In this document: one piece after another, positions 1-9,793 of the stretch
How the letters are laid out: every line of letters starts with the position of its first letter
How positions within the stretch are numbered: position 1 is the first letter of the stretch
Origin: Gemmataceae bacterium
GTDB lineage: Bacteria > Planctomycetota > Planctomycetia > Gemmatales > Gemmataceae
Direction of reading: 5' to 3'
Assembly: GCA_019636445.1 (NCBI GenBank)
Contig: JAHBXO010000012.1
Location: forward strand, 1-64,000
DNA length: 64,000 nt
The notes under the pieces: generated by a model
The model's input: the letters and a program-made list of their open reading frames with translations, nothing else
Told to the model about the DNA's origin: nothing
Database searches by the model: none
Program-made: the position numbers and the translations under genes

Positions 1-80
1 AGGGTGACGACAATCTCCATCCCGACGTTATCGCCCAAGTCCCGGACAAGCGCAAGATCAATCCGACGGACTGTGAACGG

Positions 81-326
81 TTACCCGCCGTTGCACCATG
101 CAACGCAACGCGGTTTTGCTTTGATGCCGACGGGGTCACCGTACCAGTCGGTGATCCATTCCCACGCGGGAACATCCATTTCTCGAATCCAAGCCACAAC
201 GAATCCGAGCGCGTTGGGGTATCGTTTCTTGTAGTCCTTCGCGGTCGTGATGAGTTCAGACAGAATTGCGGATTGAGTCGCAACGGCCATCGGTGCCGCC
301 CTCGCATTGAAGATGGGGACGGCCAC
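81..326 (-). CDS. Small hypothetical protein in the integrated element
   Basis: This is an 81-residue reading frame directly downstream of the integrase on the same strand, about 100 bp away. Its composition looks protein-like: a helical middle (SELITTAKDYKKRYPNALG) followed by a Trp-rich part (AWEWITDWYG). I do not recognise a family. The start could be Met1 or Met13, and no good ribosome-binding site decides between them. It may be cargo of the element. It could also be a chance frame, because the opposite strand is open over part of the same stretch. Confidence 0.4.
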   Translation of the reverse strand: MAVPIFNARAAPMAVATQSAILSELITTAKDYKKRYPNALGFVVAWIREMDVPAWEWITDWYGDPVGIKAKPRCVAWCNGG

Positions 327-424
327 GGCGAGAGAGTCCAGAATGCGAGAACTGGCGTCTTCGTCGTGGCCTTCGATCGGTAGCTACTCCAATCGTCCCC
401 GTGGGATTGTACGGGGTCGTCGTT

Positions 425-1663
425 TCAGCCGTTCGCCGCCGCGATGCGTTCCACTACTCCGAGGTCGCGCTCCGCGTAGATTTCGGTCGCGTTCAAGGCC
501 GCGTGTCCGAGTGCGGACTTCGCCGCTTCGATACCGTGGGCGCGGCGAATCTCCGTTGCGACGAGATGCCGTAATTGGTGCGGATGCCAGTGCGGGATGA
601 GCTTGGCGTCTTCGGCCTTACCGCCGGCGTCCAAGATGGCCGAAATGCGGCGGTCGTTCTCCGCTTCCAGTGCCTTTTTGATTGCACGGCCATAGCTGCC
701 GGTCGTGTATCTCGGTTGGGCTTTCCGTTCCGCCACGGCCACTCGTTTCGATTCGTTGCGTCGCATGTGCGAAGCGAACTTCGGCGTCCGTCGGTTCGCG
801 GATCGGAGTGCGGACACTTCGGCCACGGACCGCGCCGGCGAGAAGATGAAGTCGGTCGGGTCGTCGGTGGGGAAGTCGGCCAAGATCGCCTGAAGTTTCG
901 GACCGATGGCGATAATGCGTTCCTTCTCGCGATAGGTCAGCTTGTGATCGGCCGGACGATACCACCAGACCGGCCCCGACGTATCGAGGTCGCACCGACG
1001 GACGGCGCAGGCTTCACCCGGCCGGCATCCGGTCAACCGTTGGAACTGAACAAGCCCGCGAACGTGGCGCGTCAGTAGCGGCAAGGTTGCGTCCACAATC
1101 GCGGGATCGACAGGACGGATCGGTTCGTGATCGCGAACACCGGACCGGCCGCGTGCCAAGCCGGTGACGGATTGCAGTCCGTGGAACACCGTCGCCGGAA
1201 TCAGTTCCTCCGAACATGCCCACCGGAAGATTCTCTTGAGCCGGCCGATTTGCGCGTTGACGACTTTCCGGCACCATCCCCTTTCGATGAATTCTTGACG
1301 GCAGACTTTCAGGGCGAGCGGTCCGAATTCGCCGGCGAGCGTATGGCCGTAGAGCGTCCGCACGATGGCCGATACGTCGGCGTAGGACTTCACTTCGGTC
1401 GTCGGGGAACCGTCGGCCCGGACGTAATGGTTCCGAGCGTGCCGCATGTGGGCGAGCAATATCTCGTTGACCGTGGCCCCGGATCGGGGAGCGGACGGAA
1501 GCCGGGATCGTTCCGCCAGGACGCGGGCAAACTCTTGTTCGGCCTGTGGGGAGTTCCACGGACCGAGTACGATTTGACGGCGGGAAGAGCCTTCCCATAC
1601 GTCGATGACGGCGGAACCTTTGTGATTGCGGACGTTCGGGATGGGATTTTTGGAGCGCGTCAT
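425..1663 (-). CDS. Tyrosine recombinase / phage-type integrase
   Basis: This 412-residue protein should catalyse site-specific integration and excision through a covalent 3'-phosphotyrosyl intermediate. The N-terminal 100 residues are a basic, AP2-like arm-binding region. A core-binding domain follows (about 65-160). The catalytic domain carries the expected residues in order: Arg in TGCRPGEACAVR, HxxR in HPHQLRH, His in ALGHA, and the nucleophile Tyr in EIYAERD about 15 residues from the end. The length is normal for the family. An insert between the first Arg and the HxxR motif (about 260-340, rich in Arg and Lys) is longer than in minimal integrases. The gene begins next to tRNA-Phe, which fits integration at that tRNA. 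No excisionase is visible in the window. Confidence 0.93.
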   Translation of the reverse strand: MTRSKNPIPNVRNHKGSAVIDVWEGSSRRQIVLGPWNSPQAEQEFARVLAERSRLPSAPRSGATVNEILLAHMRHARNHYVRADGSPTTEVKSYADVSAIVRTLYGHTLAGEFGPLALKVCRQEFIERGWCRKVVNAQIGRLKRIFRWACSEELIPATVFHGLQSVTGLARGRSGVRDHEPIRPVDPAIVDATLPLLTRHVRGLVQFQRLTGCRPGEACAVRRCDLDTSGPVWWYRPADHKLTYREKERIIAIGPKLQAILADFPTDDPTDFIFSPARSVAEVSALRSANRRTPKFASHMRRNESKRVAVAERKAQPRYTTGSYGRAIKKALEAENDRRISAILDAGGKAEDAKLIPHWHPHQLRHLVATEIRRAHGIEAAKSALGHAALNATEIYAERDLGVVERIAAANG

Positions 1664-1772
1664 TCTGATGGTTCTCTAAGTGCGGGAACTCCCGCAACAA
1701 GAGCATCTTGTGAACGCGCTTCAGAACGTCTGAAGGTAAGCTTTTTTGCTTCGTTTTAAGGCATTTTCGCAG

Positions 1773-1845
1773 TGGGCAGTCCCGGGATTGAACCGGGGAC
1801 CTAACGATTTTCAGTCGTTCGCTCTACCAGCTGAGCTAACTGCCC
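1773..1845 (-). tRNA. tRNA-Phe (GAA)
   Basis: The minus strand folds into a complete 73-nt cloverleaf. The acceptor stem is GGGCAGT/ACTGCCC, the D arm contains AGCTCAG and TGGTAGAGC, the anticodon loop is CTGAAAA giving anticodon GAA, and the T arm contains GGTTCAATCC. The discriminator base is A, and CCA is not encoded. The 3' end faces the integrase gene and is the likely attachment site of the element on the left. Confidence 0.97.
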
Positions 1846-1894
1846 TTGTGAGGGGATGATACAAGTACCACCCCCCACCGTCAACGGACACGCG

Positions 1895-2458
1895 TCAGTC
1901 GTCCAGGTTCGCGTTCGTCGGACCGTCGACCTTGATTCCCTTTTTCGCCGCCATCTCGACCAGCTTCTTGATCGGTCCGTTCTTCATCAGGTCGCCGGAC
2001 GGCACCTTCTCCGAACCGCCCGACTTCAGGTTGAAGTTCAGGTAGTAGCTCGTCGATTTGCGGCCGCGGCGGCCGGTCTTCTCTTCCATCGAGCCGTGGA
2101 TGTTCGCCACATTGTCCCACTTGATGTTGAAGTAGGTGGGCGAGAAGAAGAAGCCGGTGCTGAGTTCAAAGTGGTCGTCGTCGATGACGGCGCGGTCGAA
2201 GAACATGTTCGGGCCGAAGAGCATGCCGACGATACCGACGAGGATGGCGACCCAGGCGCCCTGCTTCTTGCGGACGGTGAAAAGCACGCCGCCGACGACG
2301 AGCAAGAGCGCGATCACCGTAATGAGCGTAGGAATCCACCATTGGAATTTGAAGGTGGAACCGGTGCCGGTTTGCGACTCGGAGACGCAACCGGTGAGAC
2401 AAAGACAGGACGCGACGGCGAGAACGCCGGCGAAACGAATGCCACGAACGCGATTCAT
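1895..2458 (-). CDS. Putative lipoprotein / small membrane protein
   Basis: This is a 187-residue protein of unknown function. The N-terminus is a lipoprotein-like signal: an Arg-containing start, a hydrophobic stretch, then a lipobox LTGC with Cys at about residue 24. Two hydrophobic segments follow (about 42-62 and 69-86), so it is either a lipoprotein with extra membrane spans or a three-span membrane protein. The C-terminal half is soluble and mixed in character, with a Gly/Arg/Lys patch around residue 130. It ends 49 bp from tRNA-Phe and starts 34 bp downstream of the thiC stop, so it may share the thiC transcript. That link is only positional. Confidence 0.8.
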   Translation of the reverse strand: MNRVRGIRFAGVLAVASCLCLTGCVSESQTGTGSTFKFQWWIPTLITVIALLLVVGGVLFTVRKKQGAWVAILVGIVGMLFGPNMFFDRAVIDDDHFELSTGFFFSPTYFNIKWDNVANIHGSMEEKTGRRGRKSTSYYLNFNLKSGGSEKVPSGDLMKNGPIKKLVEMAAKKGIKVDGPTNANLDD

Positions 2459-2492
2459 CGCACGAACTCCCGAGGGAAAGGATCGTGCGAGT

Positions 2493-3918
<1,426 letters not shown>

Positions 3919-3928
3919 CTCGCGAGGT

Positions 3929-4010
3929 CGCCTCCCTACGCCGGCATCATCCGGTTCAGGTTCGAAGGGTTTGTTCTCAGCCCGCTGATCCGCAGCCGGC
4001 ACCCCTGGCG
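3929..4010 (-). promoter_or_regulatory. TPP riboswitch (THI element)
   Basis: Read on the minus strand, the sequence has the conserved THI-box blocks in order: GGGGTGCC, GGGCTGAGA, ACCCTTCGAACCTGAACCGG, and ATGCCGGCGTAGGGA. The outer stem closes through CGCC (4007-4010) and GGCG (3929-3932). It lies about 100 nt upstream of thiC, where it would sense thiamine pyrophosphate and lower expression. Hairpin repeat A separates the aptamer from the gene, so the expression platform is not the usual short terminator or Shine-Dalgarno sequestering helix. Confidence 0.95.
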
Positions 4011-4135
4011 ATGTGGAGATTATAGTCGGCGCGGGCGGCGATTTTGAGTTGTTCAGCAGATTCGATTCTGGGAAACTATCTGGCAACTCCGCGCCCGGTC
4101 GTTCCCGGTCGGGCCAAACCTGCGATGAGGTCGCC

Positions 4136-5455
4136 ATGTCTCGATTGTTCGTACTCGCCATATTGTTGATACCTTCGCTGGCGTTCGCGCAGAAACCGAC
4201 GCGCGAGCAGAAGGTGCTCGACGACCGGAAGAAGGTCGAGGCCGAGGGGTTCTGGATTTACAACGATCTCGCCAAAGCGAAAGCCGAGGCAGCCAAGAAC
4301 GGCAAGCCGATCGTGGTGGTGCTGCGCTGCCTGCCGTGCGAGGAATGCGTGAAACTCGACGACGACCTCGTGAACACCGATCCCGAGATTCGCCCGCTGC
4401 TTGAGAAGTTCGTCTGTGTCCGCATCGTCGGCACGAACGGTCTCGACCTCGGCCAGTTCCAGTTCGACACCGATCAATCGTTCGCCGTCTTCTTCCTCAA
4501 CGCCGATGGAACGGTCTATGGCCGGTTCGGTACACGCTCGCACCGCACGAACTGGGTCGGCGACGTGTCGCTGCCGGGCCTCGCGAACGCCCTGCGCGGC
4601 GCGCTCGACTTACACGGTGACTACCCGAAGAACAAAGCCGCTCTTGCCGGCAAAAAGGGCAAAGCCCCCGAATTCGCCCGTCCGGAATTGTTCCCGACCT
4701 TGAAAGACAAGTACACCAGCAAGCTCGACTACGAAGGCAACGTCGTCCGCAGTTGCATCCACTGCCACCAGATCGGCGACGCTCGCCGGGAGTTCTACCG
4801 GCATCGGAAGGAAGCGATCCCGGAGTCGCTGGTGTACCCGTTCCCGCATCCGAAGTCGATCGGGCTGATCCTCGATCCGAAAGAGCGGGCGAAGGTGTTG
4901 GAAGTTTCGGCCGGTTCGATCGCCGAGTCGACGGGGTTCCACGCGGGTGACACGATCACGGCGATGAGCGGCCAGCCGCTGCTTTCGATCGCGGACGTCC
5001 AGTGGGTGTTGGAAACGATCTCGCCGGAGGGTGCCGCCGTGACGGTTACGGTGAAGCGGGGCGCGAAGACGGAAATGCTCGTGCTGAATCTCCCGAAGGG
5101 ATGGCGGCGCGCCGGGGACATTTCGTGGCGGGCGTCGTCGTGGGGCCTGCGCCGGATGGCGACGGGGGGGATGCTGTTGGAGGACCTTGAGCCGGCCGAC
5201 CGCGCGAAGTTGAAGATCGACGGCTTCGCCCTCCGCGCCAAGCACGTGGGCGAGTATGGCGCGCACGCCGCCGCCAAGAACGCCGGCTTCCGCAAGGGGG
5301 ACATCATCACGTCGTGGGATGGTTCGAAGACGTTCCGTTCCGAATCGGACCTGCTCGCCCACGGCGTGATGGCGCGGAAGCCGGGCGATCGGATTGCGGT
5401 CGAACTCCTACGCGACGGCAAAGCGATGAAGCTGAATGTGCCGATGCAGGATTAA
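4136..5455 (+). CDS. Secreted thioredoxin-like / CxxCH / PDZ protein
   Basis: This is a 439-residue exported protein. A Sec signal peptide (MSRLFVLAILLIPSLAFAQ) supports the ATG at 4136 rather than more distant in-frame starts. Residues 30-150 are a thioredoxin-like domain with a CLPCEEC active-site-like segment. Residues near 205-210 carry CIHCH, a c-type haem attachment motif. Two PDZ-like regions follow, at about 245-330 and 350-435 (VSAGSIAESTGFHAGDTI and GEYGAHAAAKNAGFRKGDII). The layout resembles a planctomycete family described as thioredoxin/PDZ proteins, some members of which are predicted to use selenocysteine; here the site is an ordinary cysteine. The role is unknown; a redox or haem-linked periplasmic scaffold is plausible. 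It stands alone upstream of the MoxR operon, 142 bp away. Confidence 0.85.
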   Translation: MSRLFVLAILLIPSLAFAQKPTREQKVLDDRKKVEAEGFWIYNDLAKAKAEAAKNGKPIVVVLRCLPCEECVKLDDDLVNTDPEIRPLLEKFVCVRIVGTNGLDLGQFQFDTDQSFAVFFLNADGTVYGRFGTRSHRTNWVGDVSLPGLANALRGALDLHGDYPKNKAALAGKKGKAPEFARPELFPTLKDKYTSKLDYEGNVVRSCIHCHQIGDARREFYRHRKEAIPESLVYPFPHPKSIGLILDPKERAKVLEVSAGSIAESTGFHAGDTITAMSGQPLLSIADVQWVLETISPEGAAVTVTVKRGAKTEMLVLNLPKGWRRAGDISWRASSWGLRRMATGGMLLEDLEPADRAKLKIDGFALRAKHVGEYGAHAAAKNAGFRKGDIITSWDGSKTFRSESDLLAHGVMARKPGDRIAVELLRDGKAMKLNVPMQD

Positions 5456-5597
5456 GCTTGTCGCCAGTTGATCCGACGAGCCGTTTGAGTGAGGGGCGAA
5501 TTGGGAACTTTTCCCTTCCCGCTCGCCCCCAATACTCCGTATTCTCGATTTTAACCCTCCCCACGGTCCAAATCTCGAACCAACGAGACACCCCAGC

Positions 5598-6605
5598 ATG
5601 TCCGCAACCGTCAACGACGCCGAGATGGTGGAGAAGCTTCGCGCCGCCCACCAGAAGCTTCGCAGTGAGATCGGCAAGGTCATCATCGGGCAGGAACAGG
5701 TCGTCGATCAGTTGCTCATGGCTATCTTCTGCCGTTCGCACGCGCTGCTGATGGGCGTGCCAGGGCTGGCGAAGACGCTGATGGTGAGCACGCTGGCGCA
5801 ATCGCTGGACCTCAGCTTCAAGCGCATCCAGTTCACGCCAGACCTGATGCCGTCGGACATCACCGGCAGCGAAGTGATTCAGGACGACCCCGTCACTCGG
5901 CAGCGGATGTTCAAGTTCCTGCCCGGCCCGCTCTTCGCGAACATTGTCCTTGCCGACGAAATCAACCGTACGCCGCCGAAGACACAGGCGGCGCTGCTCG
6001 AAGCCATGCAGGAGCGCAAGGCGACCGTCGGCGGGCAGGATCACGCGATGAAGAACCCGTTCTTCGTCCTCGCCACGCAGAACCCGATCGAACAGGAAGG
6101 GACCTACCCGCTGCCGGAGGCGCAACTCGACCGTTTCCTCTTCCTCATCAAGGTCGATTACCCGACCGACTCCGAAGAAGAGCAGATCATGCGGATCGGC
6201 ACGTCGGACACGGTGACGAAGGTCACGAGCGTGCTGAACGGCGACGACATCATCTCGCTCCAGCAGGTCGTCCGCCGCGTGCCGGTGTCGGACAAGGTGT
6301 TCCACTTCGCGAAGCGAATCACGCGGATGAGCCGGCCGGGCACTCCGGAGGCGGCGGACTTCGCGACGAAGTGGCTGACCTGGGGTGCCGGCCCCCGGGC
6401 GAGCATGAACCTGATCCTCGCGGCGAAGGCGAACGCCATCCTCCGCGGCTCGAATCACGTCTCCGGAGACGATGTCGTCGCGGTGGCGCTGCCGATCCTG
6501 CGCCACCGGTTGATCGTGAACTTCGCGGCCCAGAGCGAAGGCATCACGGTGGACGAAGTCATCAAGCAACTGATCCGCGGCGCCGCGAAAGCGGTCGCGG
6601 CTTGA
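5598..6605 (+). CDS. MoxR-family AAA+ ATPase
   Basis: MoxR ATPases act as chaperone-like remodelling factors, usually for VWA proteins encoded beside them. This 335-residue protein has Walker A GVPGLAKT (53-60), Walker B NIVLADEINR (about 115-124), sensor 1 ATQNP, and the typical block EGTYPLPEAQLDRFLF. The C-terminal lid domain begins near residue 250. Length and order fit the family. It is the first gene of a plus-strand series with DUF58 and VWA proteins, the standard MoxR partners, so those are its likely clients. A long hairpin repeat (6617-6710) separates it from the next gene. Confidence 0.95.
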   Translation: MSATVNDAEMVEKLRAAHQKLRSEIGKVIIGQEQVVDQLLMAIFCRSHALLMGVPGLAKTLMVSTLAQSLDLSFKRIQFTPDLMPSDITGSEVIQDDPVTRQRMFKFLPGPLFANIVLADEINRTPPKTQAALLEAMQERKATVGGQDHAMKNPFFVLATQNPIEQEGTYPLPEAQLDRFLFLIKVDYPTDSEEEQIMRIGTSDTVTKVTSVLNGDDIISLQQVVRRVPVSDKVFHFAKRITRMSRPGTPEAADFATKWLTWGAGPRASMNLILAAKANAILRGSNHVSGDDVVAVALPILRHRLIVNFAAQSEGITVDEVIKQLIRGAAKAVAA

Positions 6606-6616
6606 AGAAGAGAATG

Positions 6617-6710
6617 GCCACAGATAAACGCGGATGAACACAGATAAGAACGGAATGGATTTTAGAACTGACTTCACTCTGATCTGTTTTCATCCGTGTT
6701 TATCTGTGGC
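6617..6710. repeat. Long hairpin repeat B between MoxR and DUF58 genes
   Basis: Two 29-bp inverted arms (6617-6645 and 6682-6710) differ at two positions and are separated by 36 nt. The arms contain CCACAGATAAAC and GGATGAA blocks. The right arm ends 11 nt before the DUF58 ATG at 6722, and no Shine-Dalgarno is seen in between. There is no T-run after the hairpin on either strand that would make it a simple terminator. Confidence 0.88.
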
Positions 6711-6721
6711 TTAATATTCTT

Positions 6722-7609
6722 ATGATATCGACCTTACTTCAACCTGACGTCTTGGCGAGAGCCGAAGCCCTTGGCGTGGCGGCGCGCCAACTCGTTGAGG
6801 GCCTGCGCGTCGGGGACCACAAGTCGCCATTCCGCGGCTTCTCCGTTGAGTTCGTCCAGCACCGCGAATACGTTCCCGGCGACGACATCCGCCACATCGA
6901 CTGGAAGAGCTACGGCCGCAGCGAACGGTACACGATCAAGCAATACGAGCAGGAGACGAACTACGTCGCGAACCTGATCGTCGACGGCAGCAACTCCATG
7001 CGCTACGGCGAGGGGCCGCAGAACAAGCTCGAATACGCCAAGTTGCTCGTCGCCTCGCTCAGCTACGTCATCGTCAAGCAACGGGACGCCGTGGCCCTGC
7101 GCGTCTTCGATTCCAAATGGCGGGCGGAACTGCCCTCCAGCAGCCAGATGGGACACATCAACACGATCTGCAAGACGCTCGAAGACCTGCAGGCGGTCGA
7201 CAAGACGGGAACGGGGCCGCTGCTCGAACAGCTTGTCGAGCGCATCACCCGGCGCGGCATCATCGCCATCTTCACCGATGGATTCGACGACGTGCCTTCG
7301 CTCCTCAAGGGTTTGAGGCACCTGCGGTTCCGCGGCCACGAGGTCGTCCTCTTCCACATTCTTCACCGCGACGAGGTCGACTTCCCGCTCGACGGCAACG
7401 TGCGCTTCATCGACCTCGAAGGGGTCGACGAACTGATGACGCGCCCACACCTGCTCCGCCCGGCGTACCTGCGCATCGTGCAGGCGTACCTGAAGGAACT
7501 CGAGAAGGGCTGCGATTCCGGCGGCATCGAATATGTCCGCATGGTGACGGATACACCCGTACGCCAGGCGCTTGGGGAATATCTCGTGCGCCGGTTGCAA
7601 CGAGGATAG
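6722..7609 (+). CDS. DUF58 domain protein (MoxR-associated)
   Basis: This 295-residue protein has the DUF58 signature: SPFRGFSVEF, REYVPGDDIRHIDWKSYGR and the following KQYEQE. The C-terminal half is VWA-like, with DGSNSM in place of a canonical metal site. DUF58 proteins are encoded with MoxR ATPases and are thought to be their substrates or adaptors; the molecular role is not established. The start at 6722 gives the normal family N-terminus, although hairpin repeat B takes up the place of a ribosome-binding site. The next gene begins 3 bp after the stop, which indicates a tight operon. Confidence 0.92.
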   Translation: MISTLLQPDVLARAEALGVAARQLVEGLRVGDHKSPFRGFSVEFVQHREYVPGDDIRHIDWKSYGRSERYTIKQYEQETNYVANLIVDGSNSMRYGEGPQNKLEYAKLLVASLSYVIVKQRDAVALRVFDSKWRAELPSSSQMGHINTICKTLEDLQAVDKTGTGPLLEQLVERITRRGIIAIFTDGFDDVPSLLKGLRHLRFRGHEVVLFHILHRDEVDFPLDGNVRFIDLEGVDELMTRPHLLRPAYLRIVQAYLKELEKGCDSGGIEYVRMVTDTPVRQALGEYLVRRLQRG

Positions 7610-7612
7610 CGG

Positions 7613-9790
7613 ATGAGTTTCCTGTCGCCGTGGCTGTTGCTCGGGGGGCTGGCGGTGTCCGTGCCGCTGGTCCTGCACTTCTTTTACCGCGCGCGGTACC
7701 GCCGGCTGCCGTGGGCGGCGATGACGTTCCTCAAGCAGGCGATCGAACAGACGAGCCGACGACTGCGCTTCCAGGAACTGATCCTGCTGATCCTCCGTTG
7801 CGCGGCGATGCTGCTGCTTGCCTTCGCGCTGGCGCGGCCGGCGATCACCGGTTCCACCGTCGGCGGGCGCGGCGAATCGGTCGACGCGATCTTCGTCTTC
7901 GACACCTCCGCCAGCATGACGGCGCGCGACGGCGAGAAGACGCGGCTGGACCGCGCGAAGGACGCCGCCGCCGCCATCCTCGACAACCTGCCGAACAACA
8001 GCACGATCCAGATCATCGGCTGCGCCGACCGCGCCGTCGCGCTCGGGCCGCTGTCGCCGCGGAACATCGACCAGGCCCGGCAGATCGTCGCGAACCTCGA
8101 AGCGACGTCGCTCGCCACCGACCTGCTGCCCGGCCTGACGGAAGCATATTCCGCCCTCGATCGCGGGGCGGGCACGAACAAGGAAATTTACGTCTTCACC
8201 GACTTGCACAAGCTGGGCTGGGAGCGCCAGTCGGCCGCGATCCGCGCCAAGAGCGAGGAGATCAAGCAACGCGCCGCATTCCTCTTGGTGCGCTGCGGCA
8301 ACGCCGACCGACCGGTGCGCAACGTCGGCATCGCCAGCATCTCATACCCCGACGGCATCCCGCACACCGGCACGCGCATGCCGTTTTCCATCATGCTGCG
8401 CAACACCGGCAAGGAACCGGTCCGCAACGTGACCGTCGCCCTCGAAGTCGACGGCAAGGCGGTCGACAAGGAAACCGAAACCGTCGCCGAGGTCGGCCCC
8501 GGCCAGACGTACCCGGTGAACCTGACGGCGAAACTCGATCAGGCCGGCCCGCGCGTCATCACCGCGACCGTGACCGGCGACGACCTGCCCGGCGACAACC
8601 GCCTCGATCGAATCGTGCCGGTGCGCGAGACGGTGCGCGTGGTGCTGATCGACGGTACGCCCGATACGCGCGATCCGAAGGAATCGGGCAGCCACTTCGT
8701 CCGCAACGCCCTGCTCCCCGTGGCGGCGAGCGACCAGGACGCGTACTTCGTGCGCGTGCAGGTCGTGCCGTCGGACGAGGCCGGCCCCGGCCTGCTTGGC
8801 GCGTGCGACGTCTGCTATTTGTTGAACGTGCCCGCCTCGAACGCCGACCGACCCGGCATCCCCGGCCTGTCGCGCGAATTCGTCGAACGCCTCGAAGGCT
8901 TTGTGAAGGCCGGCGGCGGTCTCGTCATCGGCTCCGGCGACAACATTATCCCGGCCCGCTACAACCAGGTGCTCGGTTCGCAGGGGATCAACGTCCTCCC
9001 GTTCGACCTCGACGAACCGGCGAGCGCGACGCCGGACAAGCCGTTCAAGATCGCACCCGACACGACGGAGTCGCCGTCGTTCCTCGATCGCTTCCAGGGC
9101 GAACCGTACCGCACCGTGACGGCGGACGCGGACCTGTCCCGCATCCTGACGGTGAAGGAGGCCGGCGCGGCGGGCCGCGTGCTGATGCGGCTCGCGGATC
9201 AGCGGCCGTTCGTCTGCTCGCGTCTGCTCGGCGAGGGCGAGGTGCTGTTTGTCGCCGGTTCCATGGATGAACGCTGGGGCAACTGGCCGGCGAAGGCAGG
9301 CTCGTTCCTCTCGTTCCAGCAGATCGCACTGGCGCACCTGAGCGGCAAGGCGGCGCGCGGGGCGAACCGCGTGGCCGGCGAACCCATTGTCTGGACCCCT
9401 CCCGACGCCGCGAAGGGCTACGCGTTGGTACCGCCCGACGCGAAGCGCGTGAAACTTCCGAAGGCGGCGGGCGAACTGCCGACGATCACCACCTCCGATA
9501 CGCCGCATGCCGGCGTCTATCGGATCGTGCCGGAGAACGAGGACCGCAAGGACGGCCCGCAGTTCGCCGTCGTACCCGACCTGCGTGAAACGGACGACCT
9601 GGCGACTCTCGCGAATCCGGAGATCGAGCAACTGCTCGGCTTTCGGCCGGTGTTCCTCGACGCCGGCGTTCCGGAGAGTTTGGGAACGGAACGTGCGAAG
9701 CGCGAGTGGACGGTCTGGCTATTGTTGGCGTTGTTCATTCTGGCGGTTGGCGAATCGGTTTGGGCCTGGTTCTGCGGGAAGGCGTGGTAA
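7613..9790 (+). CDS. BatA-like VWA membrane protein
   Basis: This 725-residue membrane protein opens with the BatA-type N-terminal region: one hydrophobic segment (about 6-24), a basic stretch with LPWAAMTFL, and a second segment (about 55-76). A VWA domain follows, with the metal-site motif DTSAS at 97-101 and an intact FTDLH strand near 200. The long middle part is probably periplasmic and includes a GATase-like fold (residues about 340-480). A last membrane segment lies near 700-720. Such proteins work with MoxR and DUF58 partners in aerotolerance-type or complex-assembly operons. It follows the DUF58 gene by 3 bp and precedes the next VWA gene by 3 bp. Confidence 0.88.
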   Translation: MSFLSPWLLLGGLAVSVPLVLHFFYRARYRRLPWAAMTFLKQAIEQTSRRLRFQELILLILRCAAMLLLAFALARPAITGSTVGGRGESVDAIFVFDTSASMTARDGEKTRLDRAKDAAAAILDNLPNNSTIQIIGCADRAVALGPLSPRNIDQARQIVANLEATSLATDLLPGLTEAYSALDRGAGTNKEIYVFTDLHKLGWERQSAAIRAKSEEIKQRAAFLLVRCGNADRPVRNVGIASISYPDGIPHTGTRMPFSIMLRNTGKEPVRNVTVALEVDGKAVDKETETVAEVGPGQTYPVNLTAKLDQAGPRVITATVTGDDLPGDNRLDRIVPVRETVRVVLIDGTPDTRDPKESGSHFVRNALLPVAASDQDAYFVRVQVVPSDEAGPGLLGACDVCYLLNVPASNADRPGIPGLSREFVERLEGFVKAGGGLVIGSGDNIIPARYNQVLGSQGINVLPFDLDEPASATPDKPFKIAPDTTESPSFLDRFQGEPYRTVTADADLSRILTVKEAGAAGRVLMRLADQRPFVCSRLLGEGEVLFVAGSMDERWGNWPAKAGSFLSFQQIALAHLSGKAARGANRVAGEPIVWTPPDAAKGYALVPPDAKRVKLPKAAGELPTITTSDTPHAGVYRIVPENEDRKDGPQFAVVPDLRETDDLATLANPEIEQLLGFRPVFLDAGVPESLGTERAKREWTVWLLLALFILAVGESVWAWFCGKAW

Positions 9791-9793
9791 CGG

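Larger units (their letters stand above)
1..1772. mobile_element. End of an integrated element at tRNA-Phe (partial)
   Basis: A tyrosine recombinase gene (425-1663) lies 109 bp from the 3' end of tRNA-Phe, and the tRNA 3' end points into the element. This is the usual layout of an integrative element that used the tRNA 3' end as its attachment site. The element would run leftwards out of the window. Only one junction is visible, so the duplicated 3' tRNA fragment expected at the far end cannot be seen and the exact core is unknown. Calling this stretch an element is inference from the integrase-tRNA arrangement. Confidence 0.55.

Noticed and set aside
4136..5455. Selenocysteine in the thioredoxin-like protein
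   Set aside because: The active-site codons are ordinary cysteine codons and no in-frame TGA occurs before the stop.
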